Positions 16,826 to 26,092 of a stretch of DNA of 64,000 nucleotides are shown piece after piece. The notes beneath the pieces are model-generated. The model was not told where the DNA came from. It was given only the letters and a program-made list of their open reading frames with translations, and made no database searches. The first letter of the stretch is position 1. The number at the start of each line of letters is the position of its first letter. Source of the DNA: a virus; the IMG/VR virus record IMGVR_UViG_3300017772_002264, positions 1 through 64,000 of that record, one strand, 5' to 3'. The translations under genes and the position numbers were made by a program.

Positions 16826-18385
16826 ATGACCAAGAAAAACAATCCAGAATTAGAGAAAAACCTAGAAGAATTTCAACGTAGAACAGGTGCTCCAACAAAG
16901 ACATTCTGCCTTTTGCCTTGGGTACATCTAAGCACACGACCTAATGGACATATGCGTGTTTGTTGTACAGCTAATGCGAGTTCAGTTGGTCCTACTAATG
17001 ACAAAGAACACGGCGGAGAAGTTGGTGTTCTAAAAAATGCTGATGGTAAACCTGCAAACTTAAATCACAGCGACTTGATGTCAAGTTGGAATAATGATTA
17101 CATGAAGAATGTGCGTAAGCAAATGCTTAATAACGAAATGCCTCCTAGTTGTATGAAATGTTACAAAGAGGAAGACGCAGGCCACATGTCAAAAAGATAT
17201 TGGGAAACAGAATACTGGTCACGCAGAGTAGATATGGAAGAGGTTATCGCCGAGACGGCAGAAGATGGTTCTATCCCTCCAAAGATTCGTTACTTGGATT
17301 TGCGACTTGGGTCGAAGTGTAACTTGAAATGTATCATGTGTTCACCACACGACAGTTCAATGTGGGTAAAAGATTGGATTAAATTACATCCTAGTATTGA
17401 AAATGAGTCATTGAAAGAAACTATGCAATGGGGCAATAAAGGCCAGATTGATGGTGCAAGTTATAACTGGCATAAAAAGAATGATGCATTCTGGGATCAG
17501 TTGTATGACCAAATACCACACATGAAACAATTATACTTTGCTGGTGGAGAAGCAACAATTATTGAAGAACATTACACGTTGCTAGAAGAAGTTGTCGAAA
17601 GAGGATATGCTCCTGGTATTGAGTTGCGTTATAATTCAAATGGACTTGAAATGCCACAGCGTTTATTTGATTTGTGGAAACAGTTCAAGCGTGTACGTTT
17701 TCATTATTCAGTAGATAGTATTGGTGTAATGAATGATTATATTCGTTATCCAAGTGAATGGGAACACACAGTAAAGCAGTTTCATCTATTAGACAACACA
17801 GGACCTAATGTAGAAGTTACAGTAGCATGTGCAGTTCAGGCTCTAAACATTTATTACTTACCAGACTTTGTTAAGTGGAAACTAGAACAAAACTTTAAGA
17901 AGATTAACTTATGGCCGCTAGGTGCAGGTATGATTAACTATCACTTTGTTTATCACCCACCTCATCTAAACGTTAAAGTTCTTCCTAACTGGTTCAAAGA
18001 AATGACACATAAGAAATATGATATCTTCATCAAATGGTTAGAAGAAAACTGGGAGTTATGTACTAAAGGTTCACTAACACCAGTAACATATGAAGATTGG
18101 CGCCAAGCATCATATGGTGTGAAAAGATTACAAGGTATGTTGCAGTTCTCAGAGAGCGGTGACTGGTCACGACAGCGTATGCCAGAGTTTATTGAATATA
18201 TTAACAAAATGGATGGGATACGTGAGACTAATTTCAGAGATGTATTCCCAGAGATGGCACCATTGCTAGATTGGACTCCAGATGACGGAGAAGATTGGGA
18301 TGGTGAGTTTGATGACAGACTATTAAAAGAATTAGAAGACAACGGTTTTCACGTAAATCAGCAGGAGTTGGACATTGACAATTAA
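16826..18385 (+). CDS. Radical SAM protein, twitch-type
   Basis: The protein is 519 aa, the longest of the set. N-terminal cysteines C28, C46-C47, C109 and C112 precede the radical SAM motif C165-C169-C172 (CNLKCIMC), and FAGGEATIIEE is a variant SAM motif. It is closely similar in plan to the protein at 21982: LPWVHLSTRPNGHMRVCC here against LPWINISTRANGDLRVCC there. The C terminus is acidic. The gene ends overlapping the next by 11 bases. Its substrate is unknown, but the duplication suggests sequential or parallel steps. Confidence 0.85.
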   Translation: MTKKNNPELEKNLEEFQRRTGAPTKTFCLLPWVHLSTRPNGHMRVCCTANASSVGPTNDKEHGGEVGVLKNADGKPANLNHSDLMSSWNNDYMKNVRKQMLNNEMPPSCMKCYKEEDAGHMSKRYWETEYWSRRVDMEEVIAETAEDGSIPPKIRYLDLRLGSKCNLKCIMCSPHDSSMWVKDWIKLHPSIENESLKETMQWGNKGQIDGASYNWHKKNDAFWDQLYDQIPHMKQLYFAGGEATIIEEHYTLLEEVVERGYAPGIELRYNSNGLEMPQRLFDLWKQFKRVRFHYSVDSIGVMNDYIRYPSEWEHTVKQFHLLDNTGPNVEVTVACAVQALNIYYLPDFVKWKLEQNFKKINLWPLGAGMINYHFVYHPPHLNVKVLPNWFKEMTHKKYDIFIKWLEENWELCTKGSLTPVTYEDWRQASYGVKRLQGMLQFSESGDWSRQRMPEFIEYINKMDGIRETNFRDVFPEMAPLLDWTPDDGEDWDGEFDDRLLKELEDNGFHVNQQELDIDN

Positions 18386-19181
18386 TTATCCAAATATAAT
18401 TAACGAAGAATTTAAGGATAGGCATAGTTATAGTTTTGATACAGTACCAGATACATTTGTAGATGCATTGATGAATGAACCTAGATTTCCAGAGTCAGCA
18501 AGATTCAGAAAAGTAAAATGGATTTCACATGAGTCAGGTATCCCTTGGTTAGTATTAGATGTACCGAAGTTTGACTGGAAAGCATGTTACGATGAAGCAA
18601 TGGCAGTATACGATGAAGCTATTCAACATAGAAAAAATGATTACGATGAAAGTAACCCTGATGATTACGGACACAGAGGCTGGCGTAGTTTAACATTACA
18701 TGGTTTAGGTAAACATGTATCTCAGCATTGGGATAGTAAAGATGTTAAAGCTATGGGTTTCGATTTTAAAAGTGAAGAAGAAGTAAGAGAAGCATATCAT
18801 TGGACAGAGATTGCAGATAAATGTCCTAAGACAGTAGAAATGATTAAGTCTATCCCAGGTTATATGTCATTCGATAGAGTTCGTTATATGTACTTAGAAC
18901 CAGGAGGATACATTACTCCTCACAATGATTATGAACACAATAAGCTAGGACCATTGAATATATCGCTAAACAATCCTGAGCATTGTTATTTTAAAATGAT
19001 TGATGATAATGCATATGTTCCGTGGAAGCCCGGTAAGATGATTAAGATGAATGTAGGACACCAACATGCAGTGATGAATGATACAGATGAAGTTAGAGTT
19101 CATATGATTGTTCATGGACAGTATGGTGGTAGAGGTTATGAAGATATTATGTTAAACAGTTGGAATAAAATTAATGAATAA
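18375..19181 (+). CDS. Aspartyl/asparaginyl hydroxylase-like dioxygenase
   Basis: The protein is 268 aa. The start appears to be TTG at 18375, with GGAG seven bases upstream; no in-frame ATG is near. The C-terminal domain carries RVRYMYLEPGGYITPHNDYE, the H-x-D pair and preceding Arg/Tyr typical of the family, then MNVGHQHAVMND with the distal His and RVHMIVHG. These enzymes use Fe(II), O2 and 2-oxoglutarate. It is the second of three such genes in the operon, each next to radical SAM genes. The substrate is unknown. Confidence 0.65.
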   Translation: MTINYPNIINEEFKDRHSYSFDTVPDTFVDALMNEPRFPESARFRKVKWISHESGIPWLVLDVPKFDWKACYDEAMAVYDEAIQHRKNDYDESNPDDYGHRGWRSLTLHGLGKHVSQHWDSKDVKAMGFDFKSEEEVREAYHWTEIADKCPKTVEMIKSIPGYMSFDRVRYMYLEPGGYITPHNDYEHNKLGPLNISLNNPEHCYFKMIDDNAYVPWKPGKMIKMNVGHQHAVMNDTDEVRVHMIVHGQYGGRGYEDIMLNSWNKINE

Positions 19182-20775
19182 ACACACAGACCATCAACGC
19201 TCAACCAATTTTATTAAAGCAATACGATGTGCAGTATTAGATACATCTAAAACTATTGGCGATGAAGAAGTATCAAACTATAATAGACAAATTACTTACA
19301 ATTTTCTTAGAAATAATTATAGTCATTATCGACATAAGATTTACGAAGAAGATTCAGTTGATAAGATATTAGCAGACTTAGCCAACGATCCAAACGAAGA
19401 AGATATTGTCCTTCTAGTAGTTCAGGCATATGGTAATATACTATATGACACGTGGCAACCATTGGAGCATGGATATAGTTTATTCAGAGAGTATTGTAAC
19501 TATGATTGGTTAGAAGATGCAAAGGCAAATAAATTCCTATTGATGGGACATATTCTTGACGAACAACACAAAGACCGATGGTTTAGATTACACGAACAAT
19601 GCTTTGTTATCAATTATCCTATGTGGAAAGCTATGGGTAGACCAGCGTTTGGGGACTTTGGAGTTAAACAACACGAAGTTAGACAAGCTATTCGTAGCAT
19701 GGAAAACTTCCACGACGGTCATACACCTAAATATTTGGCACCGGGGCCCGCACAAGAGACAATTAACAGAACAGGCTTTGGTTGGAACTTAATTGCAAAG
19801 AGTTTAGAGGCAGGACTACCAGTAAGAAACTTTGATGAACAGGCACGTAAGACTAAGACATACTTGTATCCAGAGATTAAAGAGGAACAGGAAGAGTTCA
19901 AAAAATTCTTTAGAGAAGGATGTGCAGAGTTTAAACCAGAGGAAAGCAACCTAGGAGATAGCAAAAAAGAATTCTTACAATATCAGAGTTACACAGTTAA
20001 ACGCTCACCAGATGCTATATGGGTTATGAATACAGAATCAGTTAATGATGTATACTTTGTTCCTAGAAAGTTTCCACTAAAGAATATCTATAGCGTAGCC
20101 GCAGGATTTAAAACATTTGCATTCTTAAATGGTTGGAACCCTGATACTGATGTAGAGACTGTAGGGATTAATTACTTTGATATATCAGCAAACAGTTTAG
20201 AAGCAAGAAAGTGGATGCACAATGAATGGGATCCGCAAGACTTTAATCAATACTTAGATTACTTGCATGACGAATGGTATAAAACTGATAAAGCGTTGAT
20301 ATCAATATACGAAGACTTTAACTTTGAAGCTCCTAACTGGGATAGTGAAAGAGAAAAGGCAAAAGAGGCATATCAGAAAAGTATTCTAAGAATATTTGAT
20401 ACGATGGAAGACTTCTACGCAATGCATGAAAAGGTAAAACATAATCCTAACATCACATATGGTGTTGCTGATTTATGTAGAAATGCACAGCCTCTTATAG
20501 ATAGAATTAAACCACACGAAGAAGGATATGACAGTGTGGTGTGGAGTAGTAATTATATTACTACAAGATATACAACATGGTTGCTATCATACGAAGAACG
20601 TAGAGCAGGCTACAAAGATGTAGTCAATAAAATGTGCGAGAAAAACAAACATCTTAGATTGCATAGTGCAGATTGGGATGGGTCTCCTACTAGGGGAATG
20701 AAACTAGAAGAAATTAATCATGCGTATGGATATCCGGAAGAGTTATTTTTAAAATGGCGAAGCAAAAAGAACTAA
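19174..20775 (+). CDS. Protein of unknown function, 533 aa
   Basis: I do not recognise a family with confidence. The N-terminal region contains DIVLLVVQAYGNILYD and a block with FLLMGHILDE and WFRLHEQCFVINYPMW. The C-terminal region has NIYSVAAGFKTFAFLNGW followed by NYFDISANSLEARKWMHNEW, which looks like a nucleotide-binding alpha/beta domain (methyltransferase- or glycosyltransferase-like). There is no membrane segment. It overlaps the genes on both sides (8 and 22 bases), so it is made with the neighbouring hydroxylase and radical SAM enzymes and probably acts in the same pathway. Confidence 0.6.
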   Translation: MNKHTDHQRSTNFIKAIRCAVLDTSKTIGDEEVSNYNRQITYNFLRNNYSHYRHKIYEEDSVDKILADLANDPNEEDIVLLVVQAYGNILYDTWQPLEHGYSLFREYCNYDWLEDAKANKFLLMGHILDEQHKDRWFRLHEQCFVINYPMWKAMGRPAFGDFGVKQHEVRQAIRSMENFHDGHTPKYLAPGPAQETINRTGFGWNLIAKSLEAGLPVRNFDEQARKTKTYLYPEIKEEQEEFKKFFREGCAEFKPEESNLGDSKKEFLQYQSYTVKRSPDAIWVMNTESVNDVYFVPRKFPLKNIYSVAAGFKTFAFLNGWNPDTDVETVGINYFDISANSLEARKWMHNEWDPQDFNQYLDYLHDEWYKTDKALISIYEDFNFEAPNWDSEREKAKEAYQKSILRIFDTMEDFYAMHEKVKHNPNITYGVADLCRNAQPLIDRIKPHEEGYDSVVWSSNYITTRYTTWLLSYEERRAGYKDVVNKMCEKNKHLRLHSADWDGSPTRGMKLEEINHAYGYPEELFLKWRSKKN

Positions 20776-21989
20776 AATATATTAAGTTTGATGTTGGTGT
20801 GTTACACCTAGAGTTAACCTCAAGATGTAATGCCCTTTGTCCTATGTGTGCGAGAACCACAGGACTAGACCATGACGGAGTTGTGTTAAAGAAACGTGAT
20901 GATTTGCAATTGGTTGATACAGATCCGCAGTTGCTTTATAATATGCTAGAAGAAATGAAACCTTTCTTGCCTAATCATGTTTTTATCAATGGCAACTTTG
21001 GTGATCCAATTATGTATCCTCACTTACAAGAGGTTATTAAGATGTACATTGATGCTGGTGTTCCACAAGTAACGCTTAGTACAAATGGTGGGGTGCATCC
21101 AGCAGAGTGGTGGGTTAAACTTGCTAAGATGATGCGTAAACAAGATAAAGTTATTTTTGCTATTGATGGATTAGAAGATACTAATCACTTATACAGAGTT
21201 AACACTAAATGGGATATTATCATGCGTAATGCGAAAGCATTTATAGGAGCAGGAGGATTTGCTAGATGGGATTATATTGCATTTGCACACAATGAACATC
21301 AGATTGAAGAAGCAAGACAGTTAGCAGATGAAATGGGTTTTATAAAATTTAGATATAAAAAATCAAATCGTTATGTAATACCTAAAGATTATAGTGCAGA
21401 TCCAGATACTCCTAGAGAAGATGAGTCAATAGAAAAGAAAACAACGATTAAGTTTGTATCAAAGCAACACCAGAAGAAAGACCCAATGCAAAAAGAAACA
21501 GTATTAGAAGCACCAAAGAAAACAGATGCATCTAATACTACAAAGAATTTTGAAGCAATACTAAAAGAACATAAGACATTTGATAACTATGTAAAGACAA
21601 CACAAATTGATTGTCAAACAGCTAGAGATAAAAGTATCTTTGTAGATTATAAAGGCAAAGTGTGGCCATGTTGTTGGCAGGGGCATTACTATAGTACAGT
21701 AGGCGAAGATAAAGGTACGCAGAAAAGAATAGATGACAGAATTGAGTTAGAAAATAAGTACGGAAAAGACTTTAATGACTTGTCAAAGCACTCAATTTTT
21801 GATATACTTAATACAGAATACTATGCAAAAGACCTAGTTGATAGCTGGCGTAACGAGAGCAAACGTCTATTCATATGTGGTAAAACATGTGGCAAAGATT
21901 TAGACTTTAGAGGCAATAGCAAGAAGAATTATGAGGACACAGAAATGAAAGATAACGAAGAAAAACAAACGAGCGTTCATCATGTCTGA
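20754..21989 (+). CDS. Radical SAM/SPASM protein
   Basis: The protein is 411 aa. The cluster motif is C25-C29-C32 (CNALCPMC). NGNFGDPIMYP stands at the GGEP position, as in the paralogue at 14660. A lysine-rich insertion (roughly residues 220-270) separates the barrel from a SPASM-like tail with TQIDCQTARDKS, PCCWQGHYY and FICGKTCGK. The ATG lies inside the end of the preceding gene. It overlaps the next gene by eight bases. The substrate is unknown. Confidence 0.85.
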   Translation: MAKQKELKYIKFDVGVLHLELTSRCNALCPMCARTTGLDHDGVVLKKRDDLQLVDTDPQLLYNMLEEMKPFLPNHVFINGNFGDPIMYPHLQEVIKMYIDAGVPQVTLSTNGGVHPAEWWVKLAKMMRKQDKVIFAIDGLEDTNHLYRVNTKWDIIMRNAKAFIGAGGFARWDYIAFAHNEHQIEEARQLADEMGFIKFRYKKSNRYVIPKDYSADPDTPREDESIEKKTTIKFVSKQHQKKDPMQKETVLEAPKKTDASNTTKNFEAILKEHKTFDNYVKTTQIDCQTARDKSIFVDYKGKVWPCCWQGHYYSTVGEDKGTQKRIDDRIELENKYGKDFNDLSKHSIFDILNTEYYAKDLVDSWRNESKRLFICGKTCGKDLDFRGNSKKNYEDTEMKDNEEKQTSVHHV

Positions 21990-23403
21990 TACATTTTGTA
22001 TCTTACCTTGGATAAACATATCAACACGTGCCAATGGCGATTTGCGTGTTTGTTGTCATGCCAATCAAGGGCCTACAAGAGGTATATATAAAAAAGAGAA
22101 TGGTGAAAATTATAATCTTAAACAAGATAAGATTACAGATGCAATCAATTCTCCTCTTGCAAAAGATATTCGTAAGACAATGCTTGAAGGCAAATGGCAT
22201 GCAGAATGCATTAGATGTTTACGTGAAGAAAAAGCAGGCATGAAGTCCAGACGTATCAATGATGGTGAAAGATTTGCTCAACATATAACATTAGAACAAG
22301 CACAAACACATACCTCAGAAGATGGCAAGATTGATTTAAATCATATTAAACAGACTTACTATGATATTAGATTGGGTAACTTCTGTAATCTTAAATGTCG
22401 CATGTGTTCTCCTATGGATAGTAGTTCTTGGTATGATGATTATGTTAAGATGTGGGGTACAAATAAGTTTAAAGATACTCATGGTATTGTTGAAATGTAC
22501 AAAAACAATAAAGGCAGATTTGTTGCACACGATTATGATTGGGTTAAGAAAGACCATTTCTGGGAGAACCTAAAAGAAAATGTATCAGGTATGCAACATG
22601 TATATCTAGTTGGTGGTGAACCTCTTATCATTGAAGAACATTATGATTTCTTAAAGTATTGTGTTGAAGTAGATAAAGCAAAAGAAATGACACTTGAATA
22701 CAATACTAACTTAACTAACATTCAGCCTAGAGCATTAGAGTTATGGAAACAATTTAAGCAAGTTCAGTTTGGTATATCAATGGACGGAATAGGGGAGACA
22801 TTAGAATATGTACGTAACCCACTTAAATCAAAACTGATGGAAAAGAATTTAAAGAGGCTAGATGAAGTTGGATTAGAGAAAATGAATTTCAGAGCCTGGA
22901 TAGCATTTACTATTGGTGCCCTGAATGCTTTTCATTTTACAGATTTCTTAAAGTGGAAGATAGAACAAGACTTTGCAGTTATATCTCCTATGTTAAAGAA
23001 TAATCCTAAGCCATTTATTAACGCACACCCAATACATAGACCACATGAATTAGCAACAAGATTTCTACCATTAGAAGTAAAAGACCAAGTACGAGACAAA
23101 TGGGAAGAATTTAGAACAGAGTTCAAAACAGAAATAGTAAATAACATTGACTATCATTCACTTGCTAAGAAGAACCCTATGGCAATGGGAATGATTAAGC
23201 CTGCAAATAAAGAGTGGGCTATAATGAAGATGGACCAATTACTTGATAATAATATTAAGTTCATGTATGATGAAGATTGGTTCACAGAAGAAAATAATAA
23301 GAAGTTCTGGCAATACAATGAAAAACTTGATGGAATCAGAAACGAAAACATGGAAAAACAATTACCAGAGTTGTATAATGCAATGAAGAAATATAAGGTT
23401 TAA
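21982..23403 (+). CDS. Radical SAM protein, twitch-type
   Basis: The protein is 473 aa. It starts MSDTFCILPWINISTR, with leading cysteines C6, C24-C25, C76 and C79 before the radical SAM motif C135-C139-C142 (CNLKCRMC) and YLVGGEPLIIEEHYDF. It is the nearest relative of the protein at 16826 and shares its N-terminal cysteine pattern and barrel, so this is a gene duplication inside the operon. The stop is followed after one base by the next ATG. The reaction is unknown. Confidence 0.85.
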   Translation: MSDTFCILPWINISTRANGDLRVCCHANQGPTRGIYKKENGENYNLKQDKITDAINSPLAKDIRKTMLEGKWHAECIRCLREEKAGMKSRRINDGERFAQHITLEQAQTHTSEDGKIDLNHIKQTYYDIRLGNFCNLKCRMCSPMDSSSWYDDYVKMWGTNKFKDTHGIVEMYKNNKGRFVAHDYDWVKKDHFWENLKENVSGMQHVYLVGGEPLIIEEHYDFLKYCVEVDKAKEMTLEYNTNLTNIQPRALELWKQFKQVQFGISMDGIGETLEYVRNPLKSKLMEKNLKRLDEVGLEKMNFRAWIAFTIGALNAFHFTDFLKWKIEQDFAVISPMLKNNPKPFINAHPIHRPHELATRFLPLEVKDQVRDKWEEFRTEFKTEIVNNIDYHSLAKKNPMAMGMIKPANKEWAIMKMDQLLDNNIKFMYDEDWFTEENNKKFWQYNEKLDGIRNENMEKQLPELYNAMKKYKV

Positions 23404-23404
23404 T

Positions 23405-24571
23405 ATGGATAATATAGATAAAGACTCTCTCAAGTGGTCACAATATGACTTTACTCAGATACCATTTGATGATATTGTCAAAGTAGGACAACGTACTCTA
23501 TTATATAGAGATTTGTTTTCAGTATCTTGGTTACTAGGTCGTTTCTGTAACTACAAGTGTAGTTATTGTTGGCCTTATGCTAGGTCAGATAGAAAAGACC
23601 ATAGACCTACAGAATTGTGTTTAGCAACTATTGATGAAATAAAGAGACAAGCACGTGCTAATGGATTTAATAGTTTTCACTTTAGTTTAAGTGGAGGTGA
23701 GCCTACATTCCATCCAGGATACCTTGACATGTTGGAGCATCTGGCTAATGACGTTCCTAACTGTAATTATACTAGTGTACACATGACCTCAAATATATCT
23801 CGTAAAATGGATTGGTTTAAAAAGTATTGCGAGATTGTAGGCAAAGTACACCGTGCCAGTATTACTGCATCATTTCATAGAGAGTTTGCGGACAAAGTAG
23901 AGTTTGCAGATAAACTATTGTTATGCATGGAATATGATGTACAAGTAACAATCAATATGGTTTTAGTACCAGATAGATTTGACGTTGATTGGGAGAATGC
24001 ATTGTACTTTCATAATCGTGGTATAAACGTTACTCTAAAGCCACAGAGTGACCCTACAGCGTCTTTCGTTGTAAAGGGATATACAGAGAAGCAATTAGAA
24101 ATTATGCAGAATGGTATGCCTCAACGTGCATACACAGATGATTTACAAAAGACAACAGGCAAAAAGATTATAAGACCTAAGCCAAAGAAAACTATGTGGA
24201 ACCAAGACATAATGAATGGTGATGATAAAGGTGTCCCACCAATTATGCAAGTAGAGTTTGAAGACAGCAAGGGAAAGAAATGGTACATGGACCAAGCAGA
24301 ACGTTTCAATGCTTTTAACTTTAATAAGTTCAAAGGTTGGGATTGTACGAGTGGGTTTAAAGGTATTATTATTAGAGAACCTGATGGCTCTATCAAGCGT
24401 TCATACAGTTGTTCGGATGAGCCTCTAGGATATGTAGAGAGTGGGTTCAAGTTGTTTGACGCACCTAAAGTATGTATCAGTGAGAGTTGCGTATCAAGTG
24501 CGGATAGCAAGATACCTAAACGTGCACCAGGCTCAATGGTCAGGATATACCCTAATGAAAAGATTGGATAA
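23405..24571 (+). CDS. Radical SAM protein
   Basis: The protein is 388 aa. The cluster motif is C48-C52-C55 (CNYKCSYC), followed by LSGGEPTFHPGYL as SAM motif. Late cysteines (WDCTSGFKGI, RSYSCSDE, VCISESCVSS) fit an auxiliary cluster. It resembles the protein at 15748. It overlaps the aminotransferase gene by 17 bases, suggesting consecutive action on one substrate. Confidence 0.85.
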   Translation: MDNIDKDSLKWSQYDFTQIPFDDIVKVGQRTLLYRDLFSVSWLLGRFCNYKCSYCWPYARSDRKDHRPTELCLATIDEIKRQARANGFNSFHFSLSGGEPTFHPGYLDMLEHLANDVPNCNYTSVHMTSNISRKMDWFKKYCEIVGKVHRASITASFHREFADKVEFADKLLLCMEYDVQVTINMVLVPDRFDVDWENALYFHNRGINVTLKPQSDPTASFVVKGYTEKQLEIMQNGMPQRAYTDDLQKTTGKKIIRPKPKKTMWNQDIMNGDDKGVPPIMQVEFEDSKGKKWYMDQAERFNAFNFNKFKGWDCTSGFKGIIIREPDGSIKRSYSCSDEPLGYVESGFKLFDAPKVCISESCVSSADSKIPKRAPGSMVRIYPNEKIG

Positions 24572-25475
24572 GATAGATTTATTTACAAGACATTGTGAGA
24601 ATAGACAACAGGCTATTCGTAAAGCAAAAGCTATTGTAGATGAAGATGTTATTAAAGTAGGAAGTTCAGTTAATATCTTTAATGACTCTTATGACTTTTC
24701 AATACTACATGACCAAATGGCATTCATAGAACAATATGACAAGTGGATACATTCTAGTAAAAAGTTTAAGATAAAAGGGTTAGATAAGTTTCCTATACGA
24801 TTAGTAACCAATGGTATTACTGATGCATTCACAGACTTCTATGAAAATGCAGTAGACTTAAACGTATTCAGAGGCGAGTACACGTATCATAAGGACTTAG
24901 GAATACCTGTATTAGAATCTTTCTCAGATATAGAAGAAAATATGTTTATTATCATAAGCTATCCATTTAGTGCTACAGGAAATGTACACCATGATTGGAG
25001 TAAGATTATGCGTATATGCGAGAAGAAAAATTGTGAAGTTTTTATAGACTGTTGCTTGTTTGGTGTCTCAGAAGTCGAGGCCTTGGATTTAAGCTACGAT
25101 TGTATTACACATGTAGCTTTTAGCTTTAGTAAAACATTTTCAACTGGCGGCCTGCGTACAGGCATTCTATATAAGAAATTACGTGAACAGACACCATTGC
25201 AGTTACAGAATGAACATTACTATACACAAATGGCAGGAATGAAAATACATTCAGAATTAATGAAAGCGTTCAGTCCTGACTATATGTGTAATAAATACAG
25301 AGATAAGCAAGTTGAGTTATGCAAAAAACTAGAGATAGAACCAAGTGATAGTGTTATATTTGGCATAAGCAACAAGGAAGAACACAAACACTTTGAAAGG
25401 GATGGGTATATTAATAGATTATGCCTGTCTTATGCATTGCAAGAACATGACAAGAAGTATGAGGATTTCGAATGA
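24555..25475 (+). CDS. PLP-dependent aminotransferase (fold type I)
   Basis: The protein is 306 aa from the ATG at 24555 (AGGATAT ribosome site). It has a class I/II-like core: LVTNGITDAF as the phosphate-contact loop, EVFIDCCLFG with the pyridine-N aspartate D165, and FSFSKTFSTGGLRTG with the Schiff-base lysine K193 and downstream Arg. It is shorter than the usual 380-400 aa, lacking parts of the small domain. Enzymes of this type transfer amino groups or cleave amino acids. Here it is the penultimate gene of the radical SAM operon and could install or remove an amino group on the product. Confidence 0.75.
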   Translation: MKRLDKIDLFTRHCENRQQAIRKAKAIVDEDVIKVGSSVNIFNDSYDFSILHDQMAFIEQYDKWIHSSKKFKIKGLDKFPIRLVTNGITDAFTDFYENAVDLNVFRGEYTYHKDLGIPVLESFSDIEENMFIIISYPFSATGNVHHDWSKIMRICEKKNCEVFIDCCLFGVSEVEALDLSYDCITHVAFSFSKTFSTGGLRTGILYKKLREQTPLQLQNEHYYTQMAGMKIHSELMKAFSPDYMCNKYRDKQVELCKKLEIEPSDSVIFGISNKEEHKHFERDGYINRLCLSYALQEHDKKYEDFE

Positions 25476-26092
25476 GTGTAGAAAAATTAGATATAGATTT
25501 TAATTACAAAAGACTTTTAGGTGAGTTTAAAGGATTAGGAATAGAACAGAAACTTATCGATAACGAAAAACAAATAGCAGTTCAATGCAGAGAAGGTATT
25601 AAAGGGGAGAAGCAACTATTAGATAGTTGTGGTAGTTTGATATATGATTGGGATGATTATTTTCCTGAGAAAGATTATGAAAACTCTGGTCCTAAAGTGC
25701 GTGACGTAATATTACAAGAGGAACAGTTTGATTTACTATGTGACCTATGGAAAGATACTTACATAGGGGAAGTAGTTAATGCGTTAAACGAGAAATATGG
25801 AGTCCTGAGAGGTAGATTTATGATGTTAGGCATGAAGACATGCTTAACTTATCATAAAGATAAGACGCCTAGATTGCATATTCCTCTAGTAACACATGAT
25901 GATTGCTTTATGGTTATAGATGATAAAGTATGTAGAATACCATATGGTGGTGTATATAAAGTTGATACAACTAAAGTACACACAGCCATAAATGCAAGTA
26001 AAATACTAAGAACCCATTTAGTGTTTTGTTTACCTAAACCTAAAATAGATAAATCAAAAAGATTACCTTGGGAAAATACTATACCTTTTTAA
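25472..26092 (+). CDS. Aspartyl/asparaginyl hydroxylase-like dioxygenase
   Basis: The protein is 206 aa and is the last gene of the plus operon, with a four-base overlap (ATGA) with the aminotransferase. TYHKDKTPRLHIPLVTHDDC has the H-x-D, Arg and His arrangement of the family; VYKVDTTKVHTAINASK supplies the distal His, and RTHLVF the terminal Arg. Iron and 2-oxoglutarate use is predicted by family. Its stop overlaps the stop of thyA on the other strand in the shared bases TTAA, leaving no terminator. Confidence 0.65.
   Translation: MSVEKLDIDFNYKRLLGEFKGLGIEQKLIDNEKQIAVQCREGIKGEKQLLDSCGSLIYDWDDYFPEKDYENSGPKVRDVILQEEQFDLLCDLWKDTYIGEVVNALNEKYGVLRGRFMMLGMKTCLTYHKDKTPRLHIPLVTHDDCFMVIDDKVCRIPYGGVYKVDTTKVHTAINASKILRTHLVFCLPKPKIDKSKRLPWENTIPF

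Noticed and set aside
17962-18342. 126-aa frame opposite the radical SAM gene at 16826
   Set aside because: Serine-rich antisense shadow of a well-supported gene, with no ribosome site.
24121-24510. 129-aa frame opposite the radical SAM gene at 23405
   Set aside because: Antisense to a conserved coding region; no independent signals.
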